Assembly: GCF_049319665.1 (NCBI RefSeq)
Contig: NZ_JBMOUD010000001.1
Span: 1-64,000 of the forward strand
Direction of reading: 5' to 3'
Source of the DNA: JBMOUD01 sp049319665
Lineage (GTDB): Bacteria > Pseudomonadota > Gammaproteobacteria > Enterobacterales > Enterobacteriaceae
DNA: 64,000 nt
Shown here piece by piece: positions 42,104-50,940 of the stretch. The position numbers and the translations under genes are program-made. The notes below the pieces were generated by a model that worked only from the letters and a program-made list of their open reading frames with translations, was not told the origin of the DNA and searched no databases. The stretch's first letter is position 1, and each line of letters begins with the position of its first letter.

Positions 42104-42241
42104 ATGAAGGCGGATAAATTACGGTTTTTTATTCATGAAGGGCAGGCCATCATCCTGATCGAGGATGATGGCGTCTTATGTCAATTTGTCGAGGTTGAGT
42201 CTAGTTTACTGCGGGGCAGGCCATTTTCTTTTTTTTGCTAA
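42104..42241 (+). CDS. Possible small or truncated ORF between flk and the exporter gene
   Basis: The ORF is 45 aa, MKADKLRFFIHEGQAIILIE then DDGVLCQFVEVESSLLRG. It looks more protein-like than a random frame, but has no good SD and ends inside the 3' end of the convergent exporter gene. An 11-bp direct repeat, GGGCAGGCCAT, occurs at 42140-42150 and 42214-42224. It may be the stub of a gene cut by insertion of the exporter block. I do not recognise it. Confidence 0.25.
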   Translation: MKADKLRFFIHEGQAIILIEDDGVLCQFVEVESSLLRGRPFSFFC

Positions 42242-43727
42242 ATATCCATCTGGCAATAACGGCCAAAATTGCCGGAGCAATTGCACCATAAAGCGTTACC
42301 CATTCGAATCCATGGGTTAGAGCATTCCGGGCAACAGAGGCTGTTATCCCGACTGATTGAACGTCGTTCAGGTTGCCTGCTGCAATAACATCAGCGAGCT
42401 TGGCAATATCTAAAACGGAAAGCGAGTCCGATGCTAAATGAGTCAGCCCAGCCTGAACGCCTTTGAGTAATATAAAGCCCATAATGGCGATATTAATCGC
42501 GAGTGAAATCATTCTGGCACTGAACTCCATACCCGATGCCATGCCTGCGCGCTCAGGGGGCAGGGAAGCCGTGGTGGTGTTTGTAACGGTGGTATTGGTT
42601 AAACCCAGGCCAATGCCGGCCAGTAAACATCCTGGCAGTAGTGTTATCCAACTCGCATAGTCACTGATGGCAATCAGATGCAGAAACATGAAGCCGCCTG
42701 CAATCACTAAAAGTCCCAAGGGAATAACAAATTTAGGCCCTCGTTTTACCAGCAAACGCTCAGCATAAGGCGGTACGATCACCGTGGGAAAGGTATAAGC
42801 CAACACGGTCAAGCCAGCCATGACGCTGCTATAGCCAAGAACGGATTGTAAATAGATAGGGAAGTAGATAATAAACGGCCAAAAACTGAAGTTCATACCG
42901 CTTGCCCCAAGCAGAGCGCCTGAGAAATTGCGGATCTGAAAGGCTTTTAAATGGAATATTGGGCGTGTCGCTTTATTTTCTATAAAGACAAAAAGCAGCA
43001 AGCTACTCAAGCTGATGCAAAGCACTGCTAACCCTAGCGGGTTGCTAAGGCTTAACGTTTGGCCCTGAGTAATCAGATACACTAAGCCAAAAACGGCAAT
43101 TGGCAATGTCACCATGCCGCCAATATCCGTTTTGCCATCGTGAGGATCGACCGATTCCGAAACGCCAATACGTGCGAGTATCACCGTAATAATGGCAATC
43201 ACCACATGAATTAGAAAGACCCATTTCCAACTTAAAAACGCGATAATTGCTCCGCCGACTATTGGCCCAAGCCCTAATCCCAAACCAAAGACAATTCCCC
43301 ACCAAGCGAAAGCCGTCACCCTATTTTTGCCTTCTCGATATTGATGGGAGAGCACGGCAACCTGACAAGCAAGCATGCCAGCGGCACTGATACCCTGTAA
43401 GAATCGTGCAGCGATAAGTAGTGGAGCACTGAAAGCCAGCCCACAAATCAGAGATGAGAGACCAAAAACGCTGATCCCGATGATGAAAATGCGTTTACGT
43501 CCGAAGCTATCTGCCAAAGCGCCCATCGCGATGAGGGTGGAACACATTGCTAGCGTATAAGCATTCATGATCCACTGCAGTTGCTTAAAATCGGCCGGTA
43601 GGACTCGTTCAATCGTGGGTAGGATGGAAGGGATGCTAGTAATCTCCAACCCAAGCATAACCGCTGATAAACATACGGCGGCAAGTGCTATGTTGTTTCT
43701 AGATGATTTGACGATAACTATTTCCAT
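42201..43727 (-). CDS. MFS exporter, DHA2 (EmrB/QacA) family
   Basis: The protein is 508 aa with 14 predicted membrane segments, a proton-driven drug or metabolite exporter. Motif A is ADSFGRKRIFIIG near residue 72, motif C GLGLGLGPIVGG near 148, and a GIGLGLTNTTVTNTTT repeat lies near 370. No membrane-fusion partner is adjacent, so it probably acts at the inner membrane alone. It is divergent from a LysR regulator. The pair is absent between flk and pdxB in E. coli. Confidence 0.9.
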   Translation of the reverse strand: MEIVIVKSSRNNIALAAVCLSAVMLGLEITSIPSILPTIERVLPADFKQLQWIMNAYTLAMCSTLIAMGALADSFGRKRIFIIGISVFGLSSLICGLAFSAPLLIAARFLQGISAAGMLACQVAVLSHQYREGKNRVTAFAWWGIVFGLGLGLGPIVGGAIIAFLSWKWVFLIHVVIAIITVILARIGVSESVDPHDGKTDIGGMVTLPIAVFGLVYLITQGQTLSLSNPLGLAVLCISLSSLLLFVFIENKATRPIFHLKAFQIRNFSGALLGASGMNFSFWPFIIYFPIYLQSVLGYSSVMAGLTVLAYTFPTVIVPPYAERLLVKRGPKFVIPLGLLVIAGGFMFLHLIAISDYASWITLLPGCLLAGIGLGLTNTTVTNTTTASLPPERAGMASGMEFSARMISLAINIAIMGFILLKGVQAGLTHLASDSLSVLDIAKLADVIAAGNLNDVQSVGITASVARNALTHGFEWVTLYGAIAPAILAVIARWIFSKKKKMACPAVN

Positions 43728-43896
43728 TTTTTATCTAGCCCTACGGTGTCAACTGGCAGCAAATTATGTTGCTTAAACCCGGCTAATAACCGAATAATTA
43801 GCGACATAGCTATTAAGGATTTATCGTAACATTCGCTGACTGACTGCATAACCAGGCGGTTTCGTATATCAGTCACAACAAAATAGGATAGTTCGC
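43728..43896. promoter_or_regulatory. Divergent promoter region of the exporter and LysR genes
   Basis: These 169 bp of AT-rich DNA lie between two divergent starts, the usual place for a LysR-type regulator site. I could not fix a clear T-N11-A box. Confidence 0.45.
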
Positions 43897-44745
43897 ATGC
43901 TGACCTTGGATGTCGACGCGGTGAGAGCGTTTATCACCATCTCCGATTTAAAAAGTTTCTCACGAGCGGCTGAAGAATTAGGCACCACTCAGGGAGCGCT
44001 GAGTGTGAAACTCAAGCGGCTTGAAGAAAAACTAGGGCAGCGCCTGATTGAGCGCACACCGCGGCAGGTTAGGCTCTCTTTGAAAGGTGAGCTTTTCATT
44101 GAGCCTGCACGAGATTTCCTTAAAGCGCATGAGCGAGCGATTGCCAGCCTGTCAACGGTGAGCCGACGGTTTACGCTGGGGATCGCCCATGATGTGATGG
44201 GGCCGGAGATGCCTAGCCTTTTGTCTAAGCTGAAGGCTATCGACCCCACGTTACTGATTGAAGTACGCTTCGATAGTACAAGGGAACTGCTGGAGGCGTC
44301 GGACAATGGGTTGCTCGATGTTGTTATCGCGCGTAGTGAAGATAATAGGCAGAGTGGCACCCTATTATGTGCTGAGGATTTTGGTTGGTACGCGGCTCCG
44401 AGTTTTGAGCATGATGTGAATGAGCCTTTGCCACTCGCGAGTCTTTCCCCTAGTTGCAAAGAGAGAGCACCGGCCAAACACGCGTTAGAGCAAGCGTCTC
44501 TGCCTTGGATAGAAGTTTTTATTGGCGGTGGCGCGCCGGCTGTGATTGCGGCGATATCCGCCGGATTTGCTGTTGGTGTGTTCGCTCGCCGGCTAGCGCC
44601 AGTCGGACTCATTGATGTTGGGGCTAAGTATGGTCTGCCTGAACTACCGGCGGCGTCTATTGCGGTTTACTCTTCTCTATCGGATAGCCGAACGCGAGAA
44701 GTACTCAAGGCTATCGTTAGTGAATTTAATCAGCGGCGGCAATAA
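43897..44745 (+). CDS. LysR family transcriptional regulator
   Basis: The protein is 282 aa. The N-terminal winged HTH is at about residues 6-65 (VRAFITISDLKSFSRAAEEL, TTQGALSVKLKRLEEKLG). The effector domain begins near 90 (FTLGIAHDVMGPEMPSLLSK) with the periplasmic-binding-protein-like fold. It probably regulates the divergent DHA2 exporter and itself. The effector is unknown. Confidence 0.92.
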   Translation: MLTLDVDAVRAFITISDLKSFSRAAEELGTTQGALSVKLKRLEEKLGQRLIERTPRQVRLSLKGELFIEPARDFLKAHERAIASLSTVSRRFTLGIAHDVMGPEMPSLLSKLKAIDPTLLIEVRFDSTRELLEASDNGLLDVVIARSEDNRQSGTLLCAEDFGWYAAPSFEHDVNEPLPLASLSPSCKERAPAKHALEQASLPWIEVFIGGGAPAVIAAISAGFAVGVFARRLAPVGLIDVGAKYGLPELPAASIAVYSSLSDSRTREVLKAIVSEFNQRRQ

Positions 44746-44772
44746 GAGACATTTATCGATTATCAAAGAAAA

Positions 44773-44797
44773 CCGCCTTCTACTATTAAGAAGGCGG
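44773..44797. terminator. Stem-loop terminator between LysR and EamA genes
   Basis: CCGCCTTCT / AGAAGGCGG forms a 9-bp stem over a 7-nt loop between convergent genes. U runs are poor on both sides, so efficiency is uncertain. Confidence 0.65.
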
Positions 44798-44808
44798 CGA
44801 GTGTTGGC

Positions 44809-45717
44809 TTATTGTTCAGCGCCGGTCTTTTCGGCAACCGATCGCGACGCATACAGCGGTTTACGCAGGCGTTGTGCCAGAATAACGCCAAAGAGTGTGA
44901 CGCCACCCCCGATCAGATGGTAGCTGTGCAGCTGTTCATGCAAGAACAGCACGGCAATAATGGCCGTAAAGATTGGCGACAGATTCATAAAGATCGATGT
45001 CGTATTGGCCCCCAGATGATGCATCCCTTTAATCCACAAGAACGGCGCAATAATAGACGCTGGGATCCCGGCAAATAAAACTAACGGAATATTCTGTGCA
45101 TTAAGATGGACATCTTGTGTCATCAAGAAATTAGGCAACAGCAGTAGTACGCCGAACATAATCTGCACGTATAGCGATTGCCAGTTAGGCAATGGTATTG
45201 ACCATTTCTTGGTCAGTACGCCATATAAGGCGTAAGCGGCGGAGGCAACAAGCATCATGGCTTCTCCGTGACCAATGCCGTGCTGCAATAACTGACCTGG
45301 ATCGCCTGCGCTAATCAACCATATCAACCCGCCTAAAGATAATATGCCTCCGACGGCGATGCCGACTGTCGGCACGACACTTAGCACAACGAGGCTAATT
45401 AATACCGTCAACAACGGGATAAGCGATGTCAAAATACCGATAAAGAGTGCGCTAACGGTATGCGCAGCGTAGTAGGCCAGGCTTTGGAATAACACCATGC
45501 CTAACAAACCAAGTACTAATAACTTCCACCAGTATTTTTTGACCTCTTTTACGTTACGCAGCAATCCCGGCAGCACAAAAGGTGTCAGAGTTATCAAGGC
45601 CAACAGCCAACGATAGAAAGAGATAGCGGCGGGATCGATAGCGCCGGCTGATGCTTTACTGACCACTGCATTGATTGACCAGATCAATACCGCCAGCAGA
45701 GGGAAGAGAAAATTCAT
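44809..45717 (-). CDS. EamA/DMT-family transporter
   Basis: The protein is 302 aa from ATG 45717; a TTG five codons earlier is possible. It has ten membrane segments in two EamA repeats (LLAVLIWSINAVVSKASAGA ... SFYRWLLALITLTPF and EAMMLVASAAYALYGVLTKK ... FLWIKGMHHLGANTTSIFMN). It is probably an amino acid or metabolite exporter. The divergent AraC gene is its likely regulator. Confidence 0.9.
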   Translation of the reverse strand: MNFLFPLLAVLIWSINAVVSKASAGAIDPAAISFYRWLLALITLTPFVLPGLLRNVKEVKKYWWKLLVLGLLGMVLFQSLAYYAAHTVSALFIGILTSLIPLLTVLISLVVLSVVPTVGIAVGGILSLGGLIWLISAGDPGQLLQHGIGHGEAMMLVASAAYALYGVLTKKWSIPLPNWQSLYVQIMFGVLLLLPNFLMTQDVHLNAQNIPLVLFAGIPASIIAPFLWIKGMHHLGANTTSIFMNLSPIFTAIIAVLFLHEQLHSYHLIGGGVTLFGVILAQRLRKPLYASRSVAEKTGAEQ

Positions 45718-45850
45718 TAGTGATTCGTCCAAGTATAAATAATGACGCTAGTGTACCTTTGTCGTATTTGTTGTATATAGTGATAAACAGACAAAAACAG
45801 GCGACATTCTGACATTTTTAATCGTCATATACACGAGAATTACAGAACTA

Positions 45851-46627
45851 ATGACTCCAGAGCGATCCTTTTCACAACCGCCAACACAAGCGCCAAAAAC
45901 ACTGCTATTTCGTGACGAAACGATCAGTGCCAATACTGAGTATGCTGAACATTGCCATAACTGGAGTCAGATCATTTGTATCAAATCTGGCGTGATGTCG
46001 ATGACCGTCGCGGGGCAGCGATATCTTGCCCCCAGTGAATTGGCAATTTGGATACCGGCGGGAATTAAGCACTCTAGCCACAACCGTAAATCTACGCGTT
46101 TTTGCGCATTAGATATCTCCGCCGAGTTAAGCCTTGGTTTGCCTGTTGAACCCTGCATATTGACGCCAACACCCATCTTTAATGCGATTGCAGATGATTG
46201 CTTTGCCCGTAATATGCACGAACCGCAAACCGAGGCAGACCTACGTTTATGTCAGGTGCTGTTAGATCAAATTCTGCTATCACCGTGTCAAAGCAACTAT
46301 CTGCCGGGTTCTGAGGACAAGCTCTTGGCACCTATATTAGAGGCTCTTGAGAAAGAACCGGCTAACAATATGCCTTTGGCACAATGGGCCAGCCAGATCT
46401 ACACCACTGAACGGACATTAGCGCGCCGCTTCCAGCAGCAGCTCGGTATGGGATTTAGCGAATGGCGGCAGCGGCTGAGATTTCTGTATGCGATTTCTCT
46501 ACTAGAGCAAGGAAAAACGGTACAACAAGTCGCTTTGGATGTTGGCTATAGCTCCTCGTCGGCCTTTATCGCCATGTTTGTGCAACTCTCTGGCACAACG
46601 CCCCAGCGTTATTTACAACAGAAGTAA
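45851..46627 (+). CDS. AraC family regulator with N-terminal cupin domain
   Basis: The protein is 258 aa. The cupin sensor is at about residues 25-95 (EHCHNWSQIICIKSGVMSM, IWIPAGIKHSSHN). The C-terminal AraC DNA-binding domain is at about 160-255, with two HTHs (LAQWASQIYTTERTLARRFQ and VQQVALDVGYSSSSAFIAMF). It is divergent from the EamA transporter with 133 bp between the starts, an arrangement common for exporter control. Confidence 0.92.
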   Translation: MTPERSFSQPPTQAPKTLLFRDETISANTEYAEHCHNWSQIICIKSGVMSMTVAGQRYLAPSELAIWIPAGIKHSSHNRKSTRFCALDISAELSLGLPVEPCILTPTPIFNAIADDCFARNMHEPQTEADLRLCQVLLDQILLSPCQSNYLPGSEDKLLAPILEALEKEPANNMPLAQWASQIYTTERTLARRFQQQLGMGFSEWRQRLRFLYAISLLEQGKTVQQVALDVGYSSSSAFIAMFVQLSGTTPQRYLQQK

Positions 46628-46756
46628 GGTTTAGGACCTTGACCCAACGCCAATTATTTCGGGCATAACCGGGGTAATTCATGCCAGAATACTGGCCTCT
46701 CTATTTTCGATTCGTTTCTAACTTTTTGTTCCTAACTTCTGCTGGCGGAGAACAAC

Positions 46757-47884
46757 GTGAAAATCCTGGTTGATGAAAATATGCCTTATGCGGTCGAGCT
46801 GTTTAGCCGATTGGGCGAGGTTCAAGCTGTGCCTGGACGCCCAATCCCGCAAGATGCGCTGACCACGGCGGATGCCCTGATGGTGCGTTCTGTCACCAAA
46901 GTGAATGAAGGTTTACTGAGTGGAACGCCAGTAAAATTCGTTGGTACCGCGACGGCAGGGACCGATCACGTTGACGATCAATGGCTGGCGCAGCAAGGAC
47001 TGGGTTTCTCAGCGGCACCTGGCTGTAATGCCATTGCTGTGGTGGAATATGTTTTCTCGGCGCTGTTGATTTTGGCCCAGCGCGATGGTTTCCAACTGCG
47101 TGACAAAACCGTGGGGATTATCGGTGTCGGTAATGTGGGTTCCCGTCTGAATGCGCGCCTGAATGCCTTGGGGGTACGCACATTGCTGTGTGATCCACCG
47201 CGAGCCGATCGTGGTGATGCCGGGGAATTTTGGCCGTTAGAAAAGCTGGTGGCCGAAGCTGATGTACTGACCTTCCATACGCCATTAAATGTTGACGGCC
47301 CTTATCGTTCGCATCATCTGGCGGATGCTAAATTGCTGGATGCATTGCCGGAAGGCCGTATTTTGATCAACGCCTGTCGTGGCGAAGTGGTCGATAACGC
47401 GGCGCTGTTGGCTGCGCTTAACGGGCCGAAAAAACTGACTGCTGTTCTCGACGTTTGGGAGCCAGAGCCAGCATTGTCACTGGAGTTGCTCGAAAAAGTC
47501 GCTATCGGTACCGCACACATTGCTGGCTACAGCCTGGAAGGTAAAGCGCGTGGAACCACGCAAGTCTTTGAAGCATTTAGCCAGTTTATCGGCCAGCCGC
47601 AGCAGGTGCCGCTGGATACACTGTTACCACCACCAGAATTTGCTGAAGTGACGCTACGCGGTGAACTGAGCGAAGCGAAACTGCTACGTCTTATCCACTT
47701 AGTGTATGATGTGCGCCGCGACGATGCGCCATTACGTCGGGTTGCCGCCATAGCAGGTGAGTTTGACCGACTACGTAAGTTCTACGAAGAACGTCGCGAA
47801 TGGTCATCGCTGCGGGTGAACTGTGATAACCAGGCCACTGTCGAGTTACTGCAACAACTCGGTTTTACGAGTCAGTTATCTTAA
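46757..47884 (+). CDS. pdxB: Erythronate-4-phosphate dehydrogenase PdxB
   Basis: The protein is 375 aa with GTG start and SD GGCGGAG. It is the second step of DXP-dependent pyridoxal phosphate synthesis. The D-2-hydroxyacid dehydrogenase fold has NAD-binding VGIIGVGNVGSRLNARLNAL (about residue 118), catalytic Arg in NACRGEVVDN (about 208), Glu in DVWEPEP (about 237) and His in IGTAHIAGYSLEGKARGTTQ (about 254). The C-terminal PdxB dimerisation domain is present. It precedes usg-truA as in E. coli. Confidence 0.97.
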   Translation: MKILVDENMPYAVELFSRLGEVQAVPGRPIPQDALTTADALMVRSVTKVNEGLLSGTPVKFVGTATAGTDHVDDQWLAQQGLGFSAAPGCNAIAVVEYVFSALLILAQRDGFQLRDKTVGIIGVGNVGSRLNARLNALGVRTLLCDPPRADRGDAGEFWPLEKLVAEADVLTFHTPLNVDGPYRSHHLADAKLLDALPEGRILINACRGEVVDNAALLAALNGPKKLTAVLDVWEPEPALSLELLEKVAIGTAHIAGYSLEGKARGTTQVFEAFSQFIGQPQQVPLDTLLPPPEFAEVTLRGELSEAKLLRLIHLVYDVRRDDAPLRRVAAIAGEFDRLRKFYEERREWSSLRVNCDNQATVELLQQLGFTSQLS

Positions 47885-47918
47885 GTTCGCGTTAAGCATT
47901 CGCTGCCATACTCTTTTC

Positions 47919-47948
47919 TGTCAGATTCTTTGCTGTCAGATTCTTGGC
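47919..47948 (+). repeat. 15-bp tandem duplication between pdxB and usg
   Basis: CTGTCAGATTCTTTG is followed at once by CTGTCAGATTCTTGG. This is the only structure seen in the 170-bp gap. Confidence 0.6.
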
Positions 47949-48054
47949 CGCCATGCTTTGGCGACGAACGGGCCTAATCAATACATCCATTTTTGTGGGC
48001 GGTGAATAATCGCCCCTTTGCATTTTGTCTTACCATTTTCTGGAGAATACCAAC

Positions 48055-49065
48055 ATGTCTGATGGCTGGAATATCGCACTGCTCGGTGCCACGGGTGCCG
48101 TGGGTGATGCGTTACTGGAACTGCTGGCTGAACGTCAGTTCCCGGTTGGTGAACTTTTCCCTTTAGCTAGCGAACGTAGCGCAGGTCAAACGATCCGTTA
48201 TAACGGCAAAAGCCTGCGCGTACAGGATGCGAGCGATTTCGATTGGTCACAGGTGCAGTTGGCATTCTTTGTCGCCGGAGCTGAAGCTTCAGCCAAATAT
48301 GCCGAAGAAGCGGCCAGTCAAGGCTGCCTGGTCATTGACAGCAGCGGCCTGTTCGCACTGGAAAACGACGTACCGCTGGTAGTACCTGGCGTTAACCCGG
48401 ATGCATTATCCCACTACCGTAATCGCAATATCGTTGCGGTAGCTGATAGCCTGACCAGCCAGTTGCTGACGGCAATTAAGCCTTTGACCGAACAAGCGGG
48501 TCTGGCGCGTTTGCATGTGACATCGTTGCTGTCTGTCTCTGCTTTAGGCAAAGCAGCGGTGGATGATTTGGCGGGCCAAAGTGCACGCTTGCTCAACGGT
48601 ATCCCTGCTGAAGAGGGCATTTTTAGCAAGCAATTGGCATTTAACTTGCTTCCACTGTTGAGCGACAACGAAGGCAGCGTGAAAGAAGAGCGCCGCTTGG
48701 TGGATCAGGTGCGTAAAGTACTGCAAGATGATGGGTTGCCAATATCGGTTTCTTGTGTGCAATCGCCGGTATTTTACGGCCATGCGCAGGTCGTTCATCT
48801 GGAAGGGTTACGTCCATTATCTGCCGAAGAAGCGCGTACTGAGCTAGAGCAGATTGACGATATTATCCTCAGCGAAGAAGATGATTTCCCAACGCAGGTC
48901 AGCGATGCGTCTGGTAATGCGTCATTGAGTATTGGCTGCTTGCGTAATGATTATGGCATCCCTGAATTACTGCAATTCTGGTCAGTTGCCGACAACGTGC
49001 GTTTTGGTGGTGCGTTGATGGCGGTTGAAACCGCTGAGAAATTGATTCAGGAGTATTGGTACTAA
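48055..49065 (+). CDS. usg: Usg, semialdehyde dehydrogenase-like protein
   Basis: The protein is 336 aa from ATG 48055 with SD CTGGAGA. The N-terminus has the dinucleotide motif IALLGATGAVGDALLELL of aspartate-semialdehyde dehydrogenases. Where those enzymes have the catalytic Cys (N-x-N-C-[ST]), this protein reads AVADSLTSQ, so the nucleophile is replaced by Ser, as in E. coli Usg. The C-terminal FWSVADNVRFGGALMAVETA remains family-like. The function is unknown. The stop overlaps the truA ATG by one base. Confidence 0.93.
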   Translation: MSDGWNIALLGATGAVGDALLELLAERQFPVGELFPLASERSAGQTIRYNGKSLRVQDASDFDWSQVQLAFFVAGAEASAKYAEEAASQGCLVIDSSGLFALENDVPLVVPGVNPDALSHYRNRNIVAVADSLTSQLLTAIKPLTEQAGLARLHVTSLLSVSALGKAAVDDLAGQSARLLNGIPAEEGIFSKQLAFNLLPLLSDNEGSVKEERRLVDQVRKVLQDDGLPISVSCVQSPVFYGHAQVVHLEGLRPLSAEEARTELEQIDDIILSEEDDFPTQVSDASGNASLSIGCLRNDYGIPELLQFWSVADNVRFGGALMAVETAEKLIQEYWY

Positions 49066-49895
49066 TGTCAGTTGAGTTAACCCCTGAGGATATGGCAGCA
49101 CCCGGCGTGAGCCGTATCGCATTAGGGATTGAATATGATGGCAGCCACTATTATGGCTGGCAGCGTCAGCAGGAAGTTGCCAGCGTGCAGGCCTGTTTGG
49201 AACAGGCCTTAAGCCGAGTTGCTGATACGCCAATTACTGTCCAGTGCGCGGGACGTACAGATGCGGGCGTCAGTGCTACAGGTCAAGTGGTGCATTTTGA
49301 TACGCCGGTTAAGCGTAAAGATGCGGCGTGGACGATGGGAGTGAACACCCATCTGCCAAAAGATATCGGCGTGCGTTGGGTGAAAGACGTGCCGCATGAT
49401 TTTCATGCGCGTTTTACCGCAACGGCGCGTCGCTATCGTTATGTTATCTACAACCATCGCTATCGTCCGGCGATCCTCAGTTCGGGGATCACGCATGTAC
49501 ACATGCCGTTGGATGTTGAAAAGATGCAACGAGCAGGGCAGGCATTGCTAGGCGAGAACGATTTCACCTCGTTTCGTGCTGTGCAGTGCCAGTCGCGCAC
49601 GCCTTGGCGTTATATGATGCATTTGCAGGTTAGCCGCCACGGCAACTACGTGGTGGTGGATATTAAAGCCAATGCATTTGTCCATCATATGGTGCGTAAT
49701 ATCGTGGGGAGTTTGGTAGAAGTTGGGGCAGGGAATCAGTCGGAGAACTGGATGGCCGAATTGCTGGCGGCGAAAGACAGGAATTTAGCCGCAGCGACCG
49801 CGAAAGCAGAGGGATTGTATTTAGTCTCGGTGGACTATCCAGAGAAATTTGCGTTGCCTAAGGTGAGCCTTGGCCCGCTATTTCTTGCCGATTAA
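49065..49895 (+). CDS. truA: tRNA pseudouridine(38-40) synthase TruA
   Basis: The protein is 276 aa. The catalytic Asp is in CAGRTDAGVSATGQVVHFD (about residue 66 from this start). Other TruA blocks are GIEYDGSHYYGWQRQ, DFHARFTATARRYRYVIYN and NAFVHHMVRNIVGSLVEVG. The ATG overlaps the usg stop; TTG 49056 is not needed. Confidence 0.97.
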   Translation: MSVELTPEDMAAPGVSRIALGIEYDGSHYYGWQRQQEVASVQACLEQALSRVADTPITVQCAGRTDAGVSATGQVVHFDTPVKRKDAAWTMGVNTHLPKDIGVRWVKDVPHDFHARFTATARRYRYVIYNHRYRPAILSSGITHVHMPLDVEKMQRAGQALLGENDFTSFRAVQCQSRTPWRYMMHLQVSRHGNYVVVDIKANAFVHHMVRNIVGSLVEVGAGNQSENWMAELLAAKDRNLAAATAKAEGLYLVSVDYPEKFALPKVSLGPLFLAD

Positions 49896-50001
49896 GCCAC
49901 TTTTTAAACGAATAGTGTTTTTAAATTAATGCTGCTTTAAAACGTAAATCGACTAATAACCGAACGGTTAATACAACTAGCCAATAGGATAATTAAACCC
50001 C

Positions 50002-50661
50002 ATGGATTACATCCACTTCATTATCGATTTTATCTTGCATATTGATGTACATCTCGCCGAACTGGTCGCTCAGTATGGCGTTTGGATTTACGCTATTTTA
50101 TTCCTGATTCTATTTTGTGAAACTGGACTGGTGGTTACGCCATTCTTACCGGGCGATTCGTTATTATTTGTAGCAGGTGCATTAGCCGCAACGAGCAGTA
50201 ATCTTGATGTACATATGATGGTGTTTTTGATGGTTGTTGCAGCTGTCTTGGGGGATGCGGTGAACTACACTATTGGTCGCCTGTTTGGCGATCGTTTGTT
50301 TGGCAATCCGAATTCCAAAATATTTCGTCGTAGTTATTTAGAGCAAACTCATAAGTTTTACGAGAAACATGGCGGTAAAACGATTATTCTGGCGCGCTTT
50401 GTGCCAATCGTTCGTACCTTCGCGCCGTTTGTTGCCGGAATGGGACGGATGTCTTATAAGCACTTTGCCGTCTTTAATGTGATTGGGGCGCTATTCTGGG
50501 TGCTGTTACTGACTTACGCTGGCTACCTGTTTGGTAATCTCGATGTCGTAAAGAACAATCTGAAATATGTGATTCTGGCGATTATCGTGATATCGGTACT
50601 GCCAGCTGTGATTGAGGTTTTACGTCACCGCTTCGCGGCAGCTAAAAGCAAGGCGCAATAA
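50002..50661 (+). CDS. dedA: DedA family membrane protein
   Basis: The protein is 219 aa with several membrane segments. The DedA motif is ETGLVVTPFLPGDSLLFVAG (about residue 40), and the conserved F[ML]AGMGRM-type arginine motif is RFVPIVRTFAPFVAGMGRMS. DedA proteins recycle or flip undecaprenyl phosphate and phospholipids. The order truA-dedA-accD is as in E. coli. Confidence 0.95.
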   Translation: MDYIHFIIDFILHIDVHLAELVAQYGVWIYAILFLILFCETGLVVTPFLPGDSLLFVAGALAATSSNLDVHMMVFLMVVAAVLGDAVNYTIGRLFGDRLFGNPNSKIFRRSYLEQTHKFYEKHGGKTIILARFVPIVRTFAPFVAGMGRMSYKHFAVFNVIGALFWVLLLTYAGYLFGNLDVVKNNLKYVILAIIVISVLPAVIEVLRHRFAAAKSKAQ

Positions 50662-50665
50662 GCAT

Positions 50666-50689
50666 CACTTTGACGATAGCGTCAGAGTG
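50666..50689 (+). terminator. Stem-loop between dedA and accD
   Basis: CACTTTGACG pairs with CGTCAGAGTG (10 bp, one U-G pair) over four bases, 5 bp after the dedA stop. No U run follows. The 250 bp after it, up to accD, hold the accD leader and promoter, which I could not resolve. Confidence 0.5.
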
Positions 50690-50940
50690 AAAACATGAAA
50701 ATGTTAAATATACAGACATTAAACCTATAGACCTGATTCATTTTTTTGTCCACAGCGTCGGGCTGTTATGGTTTAATGAGCGGCATTTATGGTCTGTTCC
50801 TGCGAACAACCCGTCTGTTCCAGATTTTTCGTCATCAGTCGATGCGCGTAAAATCTGGTGTATTGGGTAGGTTTCCAGGGGACTTGTTACAGCATGAACA
50901 GCGAACTGGCTTATGCCAGGTTCAAACAGAAAGGTCATCG

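Noticed and set aside
50746..50940. 65-codon extension upstream of accD
   Set aside because: E. coli AccD starts at the same Met as 50941 and is 304 aa; the extension has no similarity and lies in the leader.
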